Of a DNA stretch of 51,132 nucleotides, positions 8,033-17,212 are shown piece after piece (position 1 is the first letter of the stretch; every line of letters starts with the position of its first letter). The stretch is from Pseudomonadota bacterium (lineage in GTDB: Bacteria > Pseudomonadota > Alphaproteobacteria > Reyranellales > Reyranellaceae): positions 1 through 51,132 of the forward strand of contig JAIUOX010000022.1 of assembly GCA_020160955.1 (NCBI GenBank). Direction: 5' to 3'. The notes under the pieces were generated by a model. It was not told the origin of the DNA. It saw nothing but the letters and a program-made list of their open reading frames with translations, and did not search any database. Both the position numbers and the translations under genes were made by a program.

Positions 8033-10576
8033 GTGGAGGAGATCCTTCTCATCCTGGTCGGGATCGCCTGGGCCATCGGCACGCCCCTGATGGCCATGAT
8101 CGCGCTGGTGCAGACCGCGCGGTTGAAGGCCCAGAACGAACGGCTGGCCGACGAGGTCGGCCGGCTGAAGCGGCAGCTGGCCGTCACCCCGCTGCCAATG
8201 CCGTTGCCGGCAGCGGAACCGTCGCCGGCCGTCGAGGCCGCGGCGCCCGAGCCTGTCGCGACGCCCGAGCTGCCGCCGCCGTTCGAACTGCCGCCGATGC
8301 TCCCCCCAGTCGCGCCGGCCGTCGCGCTGCCGGCGGCGGGACCCAGCGGCTGGGACCAGAAGCTGGGCGCACGGGTCTTCGTCTGGCTGGGCGCGATCAC
8401 GCTGGCGCTCGCCGGCATCTTCCTCGTCCGCTACTCGATCGAGCAGGGCTACCTCTCGCCGCCGGTGCGCGTGCTGCTGGCGGCCGTGTTCGGCTTCGCC
8501 CTGATCGCCGGCGCCGAGCGCCTGCGCGCGCGCGACGACCGGGTGGCGCAGGCGCTGGCCGGCGCCGGCGTCGCCTCGCTGTACGGCGCGCTGTTCGCGG
8601 CGGTCGCGCTCTACGAGCTGATCTCGCGCCCGGTGGCCGGCGGCGGCGCGCTGGCGCTGACCGCCTTCGCGATCGGCGTCGCCCTGCGCCACGGCATCTT
8701 CGTCGCCGGCCTCGCCTTCGTCGGCGGCTTCGCCAGCCCGGCGATCATCGGCAGCCAGTCGCCCAACACGCCGGTCCTGTTCGGCTACCTGCTGGCGATC
8801 GCGGCGGGCACGCTGGCGGTGATCCGCCATCGCGGCTGGTGGCCGCTCGGCTGGGGCGTGCTGGCGGGCACGGTGCTGTGGACGCTGGCCTGGATGCAGT
8901 CGTGGGCCGGCGGCCTGGCGTGGGTCTGTGCCTTCGAGGTGGCGGTCGCCGGCCTGTTCACCTGGGCGACCTGGCGACGGCTGCAGGAGAACGACAACCC
9001 GCGCAGCGAGGTCGCGCTGCTCGTCTGGCTGGCGCTGGGCGTGACCGGCGGGCTGCTGGTCGGCCTCGTGGCGCAGGACGAGGGCGAGCAGGTCGCGGGC
9101 TGGCTGGCGCTGGCGGCGCACGGCATCGGGCTCTACGCCCTGGCGCGCTGGACGCCGCGCTTCCAGGTGGTGGCGGTCCTGCCGCCGCTGCTGTCGCTGG
9201 CGGCCCTGGTCCTCTGCCGCGACCTCGCGGGATTTGCCTGGACCGCCGGCCTGCTCGGCGGGCTGTGGACCGCGGCGGCGTTCGCGCTGCTGTGGAACGC
9301 GGCGCGGCCGGGCTTCTGGGCGGCGCTGTCGGTCGGGGCGGCGCTCGGTCACTTCCTGTTGTGCTGGTACGTGCTGCGCGACAGCGCGCCCGGCACGCCG
9401 TGGGGCCTGATCGCGATCGCGCTCGCCGCGCCGTTCCTGGTCGGCGCCGAGCGGCTGGTGCGCTGGCGCGACGCCATGCCGGGCGCGGCCGAGGCGATCG
9501 GCCTGCTGGCGGCCGGTGTCGCCTTCTTCGTCGCCGTGGCGATCGCGCTGGAGCTGCGCCGCGAATGGATCACGGTGGCCTACGCCGTCGAGTTCGCGGC
9601 GGTCGCCCACATCGCGCGCCGGCTCGACCTCGAGGCGATGCGGCGGTTGTGCTGGCCGCTGCTCGCCGCGGTGGTCGTCCGCTTCGTGCTCAATCCCGAG
9701 GTACTGCGCTACCCGCTGGGCGTGACGCCGGTGGTCAACTGGATGCTGTGGGGCTACGGCGCGGCGATCGCCGCCCTGTGGGTCGGGCGGCGAGCGCTGG
9801 CGACGGGCAACGATCCGCGCCTGCTGCAAGCCACCGAGGCGGCGATCGCGCTGCTGGCCTTGACGCTGGCGACGCTGGAGGTGCGCAGCCTGTTCCACGG
9901 CGCGGCGATGGACACGCCGCGGGCCGAGTTCCTCGAACGCGCCGTCTACGGCCTGGTCTGGGGCGGCTTCGCCGTGGCGGCGCTCTGGATGAACCGCGCC
10001 CGGCCGTCGCCGGTGACGCTGTGGGCGTGGCGCCTGGCCGGGAGCGCGGCGTTGGCGCTGGTGATGGTCGGCCAGGTGCTGGTCGGCAACCCGGTCTTCG
10101 TGAAGACCGACGTGGGATCGTGGCCGCTGCTCAACGCACTGCTGCTGGCCTACGCCGCGCCGGCGGCGCTGGCCGTCGTGGCGCGGCGCTGGATCGACGG
10201 CGAGCCGGCCCGGCCGGCGGCGGTTCTCACCGAGGCGGCGGCGCTGGTGCTGGCCTTCGTCTGGATCACGCTGGAGGTGCGCCACCTGTTCGATCCCGCC
10301 CTGTCGCGGCGGGGCATCGGATCGGGCGAGCTCTACGCCTACTCGGCGGTATGGCTGCTGTTCGGCGTCGCCCTGCTGGGGCTCGGCCTGCGGCGCGGCA
10401 CGGCGGCGCTGCGCCACGCCGGCATGGCGCTGGTCTGCCTCGTGGTGGTCAAGGTCTTCGTGATCGACATGGCGGGCCTCAAGGGCCTGCTGCGCGTGTT
10501 CTCCTTCCTCGGCCTCGGCGCCGCGCTGATCGGCCTGGGCTATGCCTATCGTCGCCTTGCTTCGGGTAAGCCATGA
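8033..10576 (+). CDS. DUF2339 large multi-pass membrane protein
   Basis: An 847-residue integral membrane protein. It starts with GTG at 8033, which retains the first membrane helix (ILLILVGIAWAIGTPL). A heptad-like stretch of charged residues and a Pro/Ala-rich linker follow (about residues 30-105). Many closely spaced hydrophobic helices then run to the C-terminus; I count more than 20. The motif WDQKLGARVFVWLGAITLAL marks the start of the conserved DUF2339 region. The function of the family is unknown. It overlaps the next gene by 4 bases (ATGA), so the two are translationally coupled. Confidence 0.88.
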   Translation: MEEILLILVGIAWAIGTPLMAMIALVQTARLKAQNERLADEVGRLKRQLAVTPLPMPLPAAEPSPAVEAAAPEPVATPELPPPFELPPMLPPVAPAVALPAAGPSGWDQKLGARVFVWLGAITLALAGIFLVRYSIEQGYLSPPVRVLLAAVFGFALIAGAERLRARDDRVAQALAGAGVASLYGALFAAVALYELISRPVAGGGALALTAFAIGVALRHGIFVAGLAFVGGFASPAIIGSQSPNTPVLFGYLLAIAAGTLAVIRHRGWWPLGWGVLAGTVLWTLAWMQSWAGGLAWVCAFEVAVAGLFTWATWRRLQENDNPRSEVALLVWLALGVTGGLLVGLVAQDEGEQVAGWLALAAHGIGLYALARWTPRFQVVAVLPPLLSLAALVLCRDLAGFAWTAGLLGGLWTAAAFALLWNAARPGFWAALSVGAALGHFLLCWYVLRDSAPGTPWGLIAIALAAPFLVGAERLVRWRDAMPGAAEAIGLLAAGVAFFVAVAIALELRREWITVAYAVEFAAVAHIARRLDLEAMRRLCWPLLAAVVVRFVLNPEVLRYPLGVTPVVNWMLWGYGAAIAALWVGRRALATGNDPRLLQATEAAIALLALTLATLEVRSLFHGAAMDTPRAEFLERAVYGLVWGGFAVAALWMNRARPSPVTLWAWRLAGSAALALVMVGQVLVGNPVFVKTDVGSWPLLNALLLAYAAPAALAVVARRWIDGEPARPAAVLTEAAALVLAFVWITLEVRHLFDPALSRRGIGSGELYAYSAVWLLFGVALLGLGLRRGTAALRHAGMALVCLVVVKVFVIDMAGLKGLLRVFSFLGLGAALIGLGYAYRRLASGKP

Positions 10577-11862
10577 CCAGGACGCTGTTCCCCGAGACCG
10601 ACCTGTCGCTCGACGCGCTGCGGGCGCTGCAGCTCGAGAGGCTGCGCAGCGCGCTGCGTCACGCCTGGGAGAACCAGGCGCCGTACCGGGCGCGCTGCGA
10701 CGCCGCGGGGGTGCATCCCGACGACCTGCGCACGCTCGACGACCTGCGCCGCTTTCCCTTCACCACCAAGGCCGACCTGCGCGACGCCTACCCGTTCGGC
10801 ATGTTCGCCATCCCTCGCGAGAAGTGCGTGCGCATCCACGCGTCGAGCGGCACCACCGGGCGGCCCACCGTGGTCGGCTACTCGGCGCGCGACATCGCGC
10901 TGTGGGCCGAGCTGATGGCGCGCTCGCTGCATGCCGGCGGGGCGCGGCCGGGCGACATCATCCACAACGCCTACGGCTACGGCCTGTTCACCGGTGGGCT
11001 GGGCGCGCACTACGGCGCCGAGCGGCTGGGCTGCACGGTGGTGCCGATGTCGGGCGGGTTCGGCGAGCGCCAGGTCCAGCTGATCCGCGAGTTCGGCGCC
11101 CGCGTCGTGCTGATGACGCCGTCCTACATGCTGGCGGTGGCCGAGGAGTTCGAGCGCCAGGGCATCGACCCGCGCGACACCGCGATGCGCATCGGCATCT
11201 TCGGCGCCGAGCCGTGGACCGAGGGCATGCGGCGCGAGATCGAGACCCGTACCGGGATCGACGCGGTCGACATCTTCGGGCTGAGCGAGGTGATGGGACC
11301 CGGCGTCGCCTGCGAGTTCGTCGAGAGCAAGGACGGCCCGACGGTCTGGGAGGACCATTTCTATCCCGAGATCGTCGATCCCGAGACCGGCCAGCCGGTG
11401 GCCGACGGGCAGCCCGGCGAGCTGGTCTTCACGTCGCTGACCAAGGAAGCGATGCCGGTGATCCGCTATCGCACGCGCGACCTGACGCGGCTGCTGCCCG
11501 GGTCGGTGACCGCGATGCGCCGCATGGCGCGGATCACCGGGCGCAGCGACGACATGCTGATCGTGCGCGGCGTCAACCTGTTCCCCAGCCAGGTCGAGGA
11601 GCAGATCCTGCGCGACCCGCGCCTGACCGGCCACTACCTGATCGAGCTGACGCGGACCGGCGCGCTCGACGACCTCAAGGTCCGGGTCGAGGCGCGCGAG
11701 GCGCTGGACCCGGCGGCGCTGGCCGAGGCGGCGACGGGGCTGGCGAAACACCTGAAGGGGATGTGCGGCCTGTCGGCCGAGATCGAGATCGTGGAACCGG
11801 GCGGCGTCGAGCGCTCGATGGGCAAGGCGCGCCGCGTGATCGACAAGCGGCCGCGCGACTAG
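10573..11862 (+). CDS. paaK: Phenylacetate-CoA ligase family protein
   Basis: A 429-residue adenylate-forming enzyme of the PaaK family. Motifs: IHASSGTTGRPTVVGYS near residue 90 (phosphate-binding loop), NAYGYGLFTGG near 132, FGLSEVMGPG near 235 and GRSDDMLIVRGVNLFPSQ near 322. By family knowledge it converts phenylacetate, or another aryl acid, plus ATP and CoA to the CoA thioester. No other paa genes are in the window, so the substrate could be another aromatic acid. It overlaps the DUF2339 gene by 4 bases at the start and the small convergent gene by 4 bases at the end. Confidence 0.88.
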   Translation: MTRTLFPETDLSLDALRALQLERLRSALRHAWENQAPYRARCDAAGVHPDDLRTLDDLRRFPFTTKADLRDAYPFGMFAIPREKCVRIHASSGTTGRPTVVGYSARDIALWAELMARSLHAGGARPGDIIHNAYGYGLFTGGLGAHYGAERLGCTVVPMSGGFGERQVQLIREFGARVVLMTPSYMLAVAEEFERQGIDPRDTAMRIGIFGAEPWTEGMRREIETRTGIDAVDIFGLSEVMGPGVACEFVESKDGPTVWEDHFYPEIVDPETGQPVADGQPGELVFTSLTKEAMPVIRYRTRDLTRLLPGSVTAMRRMARITGRSDDMLIVRGVNLFPSQVEEQILRDPRLTGHYLIELTRTGALDDLKVRVEAREALDPAALAEAATGLAKHLKGMCGLSAEIEIVEPGGVERSMGKARRVIDKRPRD

Positions 11863-12056
11863 CGCGTCTTGGCGCCCACGGTCTGCGACTGGGCCTGCGC
11901 GGCGGGGGCCAGGGTCGAGTTCGCCTTGGCATGACCGACCGTGGTGCTGGCGATCGCCAGGAAGGTGAGGGCGATCGCGCCCATCACCAGGTAATCGATC
12001 CAGGTGAGGGCGTCGGGACGGAAGGGGCGGGTCGCCGCCGTTGCTTTGCGCTTCAC
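11859..12056 (-). CDS. Small single-pass membrane protein of unknown function
   Basis: A 65-residue basic protein starting with GTG at 12056; GAGG lies 6 bases upstream of that start. A single hydrophobic segment (YLVMGAIALTFLAIASTTVG, about residues 22-41) is flanked by a positively charged N-terminus (MKRKATAATRPFR), suggesting an N-in orientation. The C-terminus is Ala/Gln-rich. I do not recognise a family. It ends tail to tail with paaK, overlapping 4 bases. It is 75 bases downstream of the pyk stop on the same strand but carries a possible stem-loop between, so it may be the last gene of that operon. Confidence 0.6.
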   Translation of the reverse strand: MKRKATAATRPFRPDALTWIDYLVMGAIALTFLAIASTTVGHAKANSTLAPAAQAQSQTVGAKTR

Positions 12057-12085
12057 GGTTCGCCTCGGGAATGCTTCGGGTTCAC

Positions 12086-12105
12086 GACGTTACGGCTGCA
12101 ACGTC
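12086..12105. other. Short inverted repeat between pyk and the small membrane gene
   Basis: GACGTT (12086-12091) and AACGTC (12100-12105) form a perfect 6-bp inverted repeat with an 8-base spacer. There is no following T-run on the minus strand, so it is not a clear terminator. Confidence 0.3.
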
Positions 12106-12131
12106 GCCCCCATCCCCGTGCTTTTTCGCGG

Positions 12132-13550
12132 TCAGACGTAGGCGATTCTAAGGATATTCGTGGCCCCCGGTGTGCCGAACGGCACGCCGGCGGTGATCAC
12201 CAGTCGCTCGCCTTCCTTCGCGAGGCCTTCCTGGCGGGCGACCCGCACGGCCCGTGCCACCATGTCGCCGAAATTGTGGGCGTCCGCGCCGTGCACCGCG
12301 TGCACGCCCCAGGCCAACGTCAGCCGCCGGGCGGTGTCGAGGTTGGGCGTCAGGCAGAGGATCCGGACGTCGGGCCGCTCGCGCGCCGCGCGCAGGGTGG
12401 TCGATCCGGTGTTGGTGTAGGTGACGATCGCCGCCGCCGACAGGGTGTGGGCGCACTGCCGCGCCGCCGCGCTGATCGCGTCGGCGGTGGTGGCGTCCGG
12501 CTCGCGCCGGCTGGCGTCCATCAGCTTGCGGTATAGCGGGTCGCCTTCGACGCTCTTCAGGATGCGGTCCATCATGGTGACCGCCTCGACCGGGTAGTCG
12601 CCGGACGCAGACTCGGCCGACAGCATCACCGCGTCGGTGCCGTCGTAGACCGCGGTCGCCACGTCCGACGCCTCGGCGCGCGTCGGGGTCGGCGAGTGGA
12701 CCATCGAATCGAGCATCTGGGTGGCGACGATGGCCGGCTTGCCGGCGACGCGGCAGGCCGCGAGGATGCGCTTCTGCAGCGGCGGCACGGCCTCGGGCGG
12801 CATCTCGACGCCGAGGTCGCCGCGCGCCACCATGATGCCGTCGCTCTGCTCGATGATCTCGTCGAGGTGGTCGATCGCCGCCGGCTTCTCCAGCTTGGCC
12901 ATCACCGCGGCGCGGCCGGCCACCAGCTTCTTTAGATCGGCGATGTCGACGGCGTGCTGCACGAACGACAGCGCCACCCAGTCGACGCCGAGCGACAGGC
13001 CGAAGGTCAGGTCGCGGTGGTCCTTGGCCGTCATCGCCGACAGCGGGATCACGAGGTTGGGCAAGTTGACGCCCTTGCGGTCGCTGATCGTGCCCGGCAC
13101 CTCGACCTCGGTGTCGATCGTGTCGTCGTCGTGCGCGACGATGCGCAGCCTAACCTTGCCGTCGTCGATCAGCAGCAGGCCGCCGGGCCGCGCCGCCTTG
13201 AAGATCTCGGGATGGGGCAGGGGGACGCGCTTGTCGGTCCCCGGCGTCGCCTGCATGTCGAGGCGCAGCCGCTGGCCCTTCGCCAGCTCGACCGGCCCCT
13301 TCGCGAAGGTGCCGAGCCGCAGCTTCGGCCCCTGCAGGTCCATCAGGATGGCGACCGGATGCCGGTACTCCTTCTCCAGCATCCGCAGCATGTCGACCCG
13401 CTGGCGGTGGTCATCCGGCGTGCCGTGGCTGAAGTTGAGGCGGAAGACGTCGGCGCCGGCCTCGAACAGCGCCTTGAGGCGCTCCGGGCTGGAACTGGCG
13501 GGGCCAAGCGTGGCGACGATCTTGGTGAAGCGGTCGCGATGCATGCCCAT
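12132..13550 (-). CDS. pyk: Pyruvate kinase
   Basis: A 472-residue pyruvate kinase of normal length. Family motifs in order: DVFRLNFSHGTPDDH (near residue 35), LMDLQGPKLRLGTF (near 68), VDWVALSFVQ (near 190), AKLEKPAAIDHLDEII (the catalytic lysine), GIMVARGDLGVEMP (near 238), and PTRAEASDVATAVYDGTDAV (near 290). The C-terminal allosteric domain is present. The enzyme makes ATP and pyruvate from phosphoenolpyruvate. It is last in the minus-strand operon, 3 bases after the LtnD-like gene. It would draw off the phosphoenolpyruvate made from the triose phosphate and glycerate produced by the upstream genes; this is inference from context. Confidence 0.96.
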   Translation of the reverse strand: MGMHRDRFTKIVATLGPASSSPERLKALFEAGADVFRLNFSHGTPDDHRQRVDMLRMLEKEYRHPVAILMDLQGPKLRLGTFAKGPVELAKGQRLRLDMQATPGTDKRVPLPHPEIFKAARPGGLLLIDDGKVRLRIVAHDDDTIDTEVEVPGTISDRKGVNLPNLVIPLSAMTAKDHRDLTFGLSLGVDWVALSFVQHAVDIADLKKLVAGRAAVMAKLEKPAAIDHLDEIIEQSDGIMVARGDLGVEMPPEAVPPLQKRILAACRVAGKPAIVATQMLDSMVHSPTPTRAEASDVATAVYDGTDAVMLSAESASGDYPVEAVTMMDRILKSVEGDPLYRKLMDASRREPDATTADAISAAARQCAHTLSAAAIVTYTNTGSTTLRAARERPDVRILCLTPNLDTARRLTLAWGVHAVHGADAHNFGDMVARAVRVARQEGLAKEGERLVITAGVPFGTPGATNILRIAYV

Positions 13551-13553
13551 AGT

Positions 13554-14468
13554 CTACTTCTTCGGCGATGATACTTTGAAGTCGCCCGCTGCCTCGTAGA
13601 CCTTGACGACGGCGGCGTCATCCAGCCGGCCCCAGCCGGCGCCCGCCGCGGCGAGGAACAGCTGGTGCGCCGCCGCGGCCATCGGCAGCGGCAGGCGTAG
13701 CTCGTGCCCGGTGCCGAGCACGAGGCCGAGGTCCTTGACGAAGATCTCGACGGCGGAGAGCGGCGCGTAGTCGTCGTCGAGCATGTGCGGCACGCGGTTG
13801 CCGAACATCCACGAGTTGCCGGCGCTGGCCGAGATCACCTCGTAGACGGCGCGGGTGTCGGCGCCGGCCTTGGCGGCCAGCGCCATCGCCTCGGCGGCGG
13901 TGGCGATGTGCACGCCGGCCAGCAGCTGGTTCACCGTCTTGACCAGCGAGCCGATGCCCGGCGCGTCGCCCAGGCGAAAGACCTTGGCCGAGGTCGCCGA
14001 CAGGATCGACTCGGCGGCGGCGAAGGCGGCCGGGGCGCCCGAGGCCATGAAGGTGAGCTCGCCCGACTCGGCGCGGGCGCGGCCGCCCGACATCGGCGCG
14101 TCGAGCAGGTCGTGGCCCGCCGTGGCCAGCCGCTCGCCGAGCGTGCGGGCGAAGGCCGGCGGCACGGTGGCGCACTGGATCACGAGGCCGCCGCGGCGCA
14201 GCGCTCCGGCCGCGCCGCCGTCGCCGAACAGCACGGCCTCGACCTGGCCCGCGTTGACGACCGCCAGCACGACGACGTCGGCGGTCTTCGCGGCCTCGGC
14301 GGGCGTCGCCGCGGTCGTTCCGCCGGCTGCCGTGAAGGCGTCGCGGGCGGCGGCACTCGGATCGACGCCGATCACCTTGTGGCCGTGCTTCAGGAGGTTC
14401 TTCGCCATGCCGAGGCCCATCGAGCCCAGGCCCACGAAGGCGACGACGGGGGTGTTCTTGTCGGACAT
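13554..14468 (-). CDS. ltnD: L-threonate dehydrogenase-like NAD(P)-dependent oxidoreductase
   Basis: A 304-residue member of the beta-hydroxyacid dehydrogenase family. It has the N-terminal Rossmann motif FVGLGSMGLGMAKNLLKHGH, the substrate-binding DAPMSGGRARAESGEL near residue 122, and the catalytic lysine helix VKTVNQLLAGVHIATAAEAM near 170. By family knowledge relatives oxidise 3-hydroxyisobutyrate, tartronate or L-threonate. Its place directly after OtnI, OtnC and OtnK makes four-carbon sugar acid oxidation (to 2-oxo-tetronate) the best assignment. ATG 14468 is chosen; the Rossmann motif starts nine residues in. A tartronate semialdehyde reductase role is the main alternative, given the glycerate kinase in the same operon. 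Confidence 0.8.
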   Translation of the reverse strand: MSDKNTPVVAFVGLGSMGLGMAKNLLKHGHKVIGVDPSAAARDAFTAAGGTTAATPAEAAKTADVVVLAVVNAGQVEAVLFGDGGAAGALRRGGLVIQCATVPPAFARTLGERLATAGHDLLDAPMSGGRARAESGELTFMASGAPAAFAAAESILSATSAKVFRLGDAPGIGSLVKTVNQLLAGVHIATAAEAMALAAKAGADTRAVYEVISASAGNSWMFGNRVPHMLDDDYAPLSAVEIFVKDLGLVLGTGHELRLPLPMAAAAHQLFLAAAGAGWGRLDDAAVVKVYEAAGDFKVSSPKK

Positions 14469-14472
14469 GGTG

Positions 14473-15258
14473 CTACGCCTTGATGCCGTACTTGGCCGCC
14501 CAGCCGAGGCCGGCGGCGGTGGTGGTGCGCGGCTTGTACTCGAGGCCGACATGGCCCGCGTAGCCCAGCCGGTCGAGCACGTCGAGCAGGTAGAGGTGGT
14601 TGACCTCGCCGAGATCGGGCTCGTTGCGGTCGGGGTTGCCGGCAATCTGGACGTGCGCGGTCAGCGGGAACAGCCGCTCCATGCGCTTCTGCAGGTCTCC
14701 CTCGGTGACCTGCAGGTGGTAGAGGTCGAGCTGCAGCCGGAGGTGCGGCGCGCCGACTTCCTCGATGATCCGCTCGACCTGCGCCGTGGTGTTGGTGAAG
14801 TAGCCGGGAATGTCGCGGTGGTTGATCGGCTCGAGCACCAGCGTCAGGCCGCTCTTGGCGGTGCGGTCGCAGGCCATCCTGAGGTTCGAGACGAAGGTGC
14901 GGTGCATCGCCGTCACGTCGGCGCCCGGCGCGATCATGCCCGACATCACGTGCAGCGTGCGGCACTCGAGCGCCTGGGCGTAGTCGAGCGCCTTGTCGAG
15001 CGCGGCGGCGAAGTCGGCCTCGCGGCCGGGCAGGGCGGCAAAGCCGCGCTCGCCCTTGCTCGCATCGCCGGCCGGCAGGTTGAACAGCGCCTGGGTCAGC
15101 TTGTGCTTCTTCAGCTCTCCGGCGATGTCGGCCGCCGGCGCCTCGTAGGGGAACAGGATCTCGACCGCCTTGAAGCCATGGGCGGCGGCGGCGCCGAAGC
15201 GCTGCAGGAACGGGACCTCCTGGTAGATCCAGGACAGGTTGGCGGCGAGCTTGGGCAT
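14473..15258 (-). CDS. otnI: 2-oxo-tetronate isomerase (hydroxypyruvate isomerase family)
   Basis: A 261-residue TIM-barrel sugar isomerase. It begins MPKLAANLSWIYQEVPFLQR, and the family signatures ALFNLPAGD (near residue 63), GLTLVLEPINHRDIPGYF (near 140) and LQLDLYHLQ (near 180) are clear. These include the metal-binding glutamate (E in LEPIN) and aspartate/histidine (DLYH) of the Hyi/OtnI fold. In the known pathway OtnI converts 2-oxo-tetronate to 3-oxo-tetronate. Hydroxypyruvate isomerase would be the alternative without context, but otnK and otnC next to it favour OtnI. The gene is 4 bases from ltnD. Confidence 0.85.
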   Translation of the reverse strand: MPKLAANLSWIYQEVPFLQRFGAAAAHGFKAVEILFPYEAPAADIAGELKKHKLTQALFNLPAGDASKGERGFAALPGREADFAAALDKALDYAQALECRTLHVMSGMIAPGADVTAMHRTFVSNLRMACDRTAKSGLTLVLEPINHRDIPGYFTNTTAQVERIIEEVGAPHLRLQLDLYHLQVTEGDLQKRMERLFPLTAHVQIAGNPDRNEPDLGEVNHLYLLDVLDRLGYAGHVGLEYKPRTTTAAGLGWAAKYGIKA

Positions 15259-15302
15259 CTTCGGTCAGATCCTCATTGCGGCGGCGGCGATCGCCGCACC
15301 GG

Positions 15303-15950
15303 TCAAGACGGGTAGGCTTCCTCGACCTCGCGGACCTGGGCGTCCGACAGCTGCCGGACCTTGAAGCCCTGGAGCAGCAGGTGGAGCTTGGCGGTTTCCT
15401 CCAGCTCCTCGATCGAGGCCGAGGCGGCCGACAGCGAGGTGCCGGCGACGACCGGGCCATGGTTGGCCAGCAGCACGGCGCGGTGGCCGCGCGCGTACTC
15501 GCGGATCGCGTCGGCCAGCTTGGGATCGCCTGGCTTGAAGTAGGGCACCAGCGGCAGCTTGCCGACGCGCATCACGAAGTAGGGCGTGATCGGCGGCAGC
15601 GTCGTCTCGGCATTGTGGTGGCACGACGGGTCGAGGCAGGAGATCGCCACGGCGTGCGTGCAGTGCAGGTGGACGATGGCGCCGTCCTTGGGCCGCACGT
15701 CGTAGACCGAGCGATGCAGCAGCGCTTCCTTGGTCGGCGGATCGCCGGCCACGTGCTTGCCCGACAGGTCGATCTTCGACAGCTGGCCGGGCGACAGCTC
15801 GCCCAGCGACGAGTTGGTCGGCGTCATCAGCCAGCCATCGTCGATCCGGGCGCTGATGTTGCCCGACGTTCCGGGACAGAGGCCGCGCGCCGCCAGCTTG
15901 GCGCCGAGCGCGCAGATCGCTTCGCGGGTCTTGGTTTCCTGGGTGCTCAT
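15303..15950 (-). CDS. otnC: 3-oxo-tetronate 4-phosphate decarboxylase (class II aldolase family)
   Basis: A 215-residue class II aldolase/adducin-fold protein. Motifs: GTSGNISARIDDGWLMTP near residue 28, a metal-binding HLHCTH near 97-102, and the later LANHGPVVAG near 158 with the third metal histidine. By family knowledge OtnC decarboxylates 3-oxo-tetronate 4-phosphate to dihydroxyacetone phosphate and CO2. It overlaps the otnK stop by 4 bases (ATGA), which indicates translational coupling to the kinase that makes its substrate. An L-fuculose-phosphate-type aldolase is the alternative reading of the sequence alone. Confidence 0.86.
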   Translation of the reverse strand: MSTQETKTREAICALGAKLAARGLCPGTSGNISARIDDGWLMTPTNSSLGELSPGQLSKIDLSGKHVAGDPPTKEALLHRSVYDVRPKDGAIVHLHCTHAVAISCLDPSCHHNAETTLPPITPYFVMRVGKLPLVPYFKPGDPKLADAIREYARGHRAVLLANHGPVVAGTSLSAASASIEELEETAKLHLLLQGFKVRQLSDAQVREVEEAYPS

Positions 15951-17203
15951 AGACGGGTGAAGGCCTTGCTGAAGAAATCCCGGGTGCCGAAGTTGCCGGA
16001 CTTCAGCGCGAGCAGGAGAGGCTTATCGCCTTCCGACGCCGTCCACGGCACGCCGGGGTCGATCTCCGGCCCGATCCGCAGCGCCGTCACGTCCAGCGCG
16101 CCGACCACGGCGCCCGACGTCTCGCCGCCGGCCACGACCAGCCGCTTCACGCCGGCGGCGACGAGGCCGCGCGCGAGGCGGGCCATCGTGCCCTCGATGG
16201 CGTGGCTCGAGCCGTCGACACCGTACTTGCCCTGCAGCGCCTTCACGGCTTCCGGCGACTGGCTGGCCGACAGCAGGATCGGCGCCTCGCCCAGCCGCTC
16301 GCGCGCCCAGGCCAGCGCCTTGTCGGCGACCGGTTCGCCGCGGCAGATGGCGTCGGTGTCGAGCACCAGGTGCTGTCCCGTGAAGGCCGCGATCTGGCCC
16401 AGCGTCGCGGCCGAGCAGGAGCCCGCCAGCACCGCGGCGGGGCCCTTGAGCGCCGGCAGGGCGTCGGCATTCGCCTTGTGCTCGATCAGCCCGCGCCGGC
16501 GGTAGGCGGCGGGCAGGCCGAGCGCGACGCCCGACCCGCCGGTGACCAGCGCATCGTCGCCGACCGCCTCGCCGATGATCCCGAGGTCGGTGTCGGCAAC
16601 GGCATCGACGACGACGTGGCGCACGCCGTCGGCCGCCAGCTTGTCGAGCGCGCCGCGCAGCGTCGCCGAGCCGGCCTGCACCTGCTTGAGCGGCACCAGG
16701 CCGACCTTGTGCGGGGTCTGTCGCGCCAGAACGCGCACCAGGCTGGCGTCGGTCATCGGGTTGAGCGGGTGGTGCCGCATCGGCGAGTCCGAGAGCAGCA
16801 GGTCGCCGACGAACAGGTGGCCGAAGAAGATGGTGCGCCCGTTCTCGGGGAAGGCCGGGCAGTAGATCGCCTGCTTCGCGCCCAGCGCATCGAGCAGGGC
16901 GTCGCCCACCGGGCCGATGTTGCCGGCGTCGGTCGAGTCGAAGGTCGAGCAGTACTTGAAGAAGAAGCGGACGCAGCCGGCCTTCTTCAGCGCGTCGAGC
17001 GCCGCCAGCGACTGCGCGACGGCCTCGGCCGCGGGGATCGAGCGCGACTTCAGCGCCACCACCACGGCGTCGATGTCGGCGGCGATCGCGCCGGGCGCCG
17101 GGATGCCGATGGTCTGGATGGTGCGCATGCCGTTCTTGACCAGCATGCCTGCGATGTCGGTGGCGCCGGTGAAGTCGTCGGCGATAACTCCGAGAATTGC
17201 CAT
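15947..17203 (-). CDS. otnK: 3-oxo-tetronate kinase (DUF1537 family)
   Basis: A 418-residue four-carbon acid sugar kinase. The N-terminal substrate-binding domain begins with LGVIADDFTGATDIAGML, which is the DUF1537 hallmark, and has a conserved YCPAFPENGRTIFFGHLFV near residue 115. The C-terminal nucleotide-binding domain ends with VVAGGETSGAVVGAL near 350 and LALKSGNFGTRDFF near 400. By family knowledge it phosphorylates 3-oxo-tetronate at C4. It starts 9 bases after the GFA-like stop and overlaps otnC by 4 bases. It is the diagnostic gene of the operon. Confidence 0.92.
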   Translation of the reverse strand: MAILGVIADDFTGATDIAGMLVKNGMRTIQTIGIPAPGAIAADIDAVVVALKSRSIPAAEAVAQSLAALDALKKAGCVRFFFKYCSTFDSTDAGNIGPVGDALLDALGAKQAIYCPAFPENGRTIFFGHLFVGDLLLSDSPMRHHPLNPMTDASLVRVLARQTPHKVGLVPLKQVQAGSATLRGALDKLAADGVRHVVVDAVADTDLGIIGEAVGDDALVTGGSGVALGLPAAYRRRGLIEHKANADALPALKGPAAVLAGSCSAATLGQIAAFTGQHLVLDTDAICRGEPVADKALAWARERLGEAPILLSASQSPEAVKALQGKYGVDGSSHAIEGTMARLARGLVAAGVKRLVVAGGETSGAVVGALDVTALRIGPEIDPGVPWTASEGDKPLLLALKSGNFGTRDFFSKAFTRL

Positions 17204-17212
17204 GCCTCGACC

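Noticed and set aside
6671..10417. A 1248-codon minus-strand frame across the amidohydrolase and DUF2339 genes
   Set aside because: It is the same GC-frame artefact: repetitive Arg/Gln/Ala/His composition and no domain, while both plus-strand proteins are well conserved families.
7390..10569. A 1059-codon plus-strand frame in another phase over the same genes
   Set aside because: It is an Arg/Gly/Ala-rich shadow of the DUF2339 gene with no plausible start or motif.
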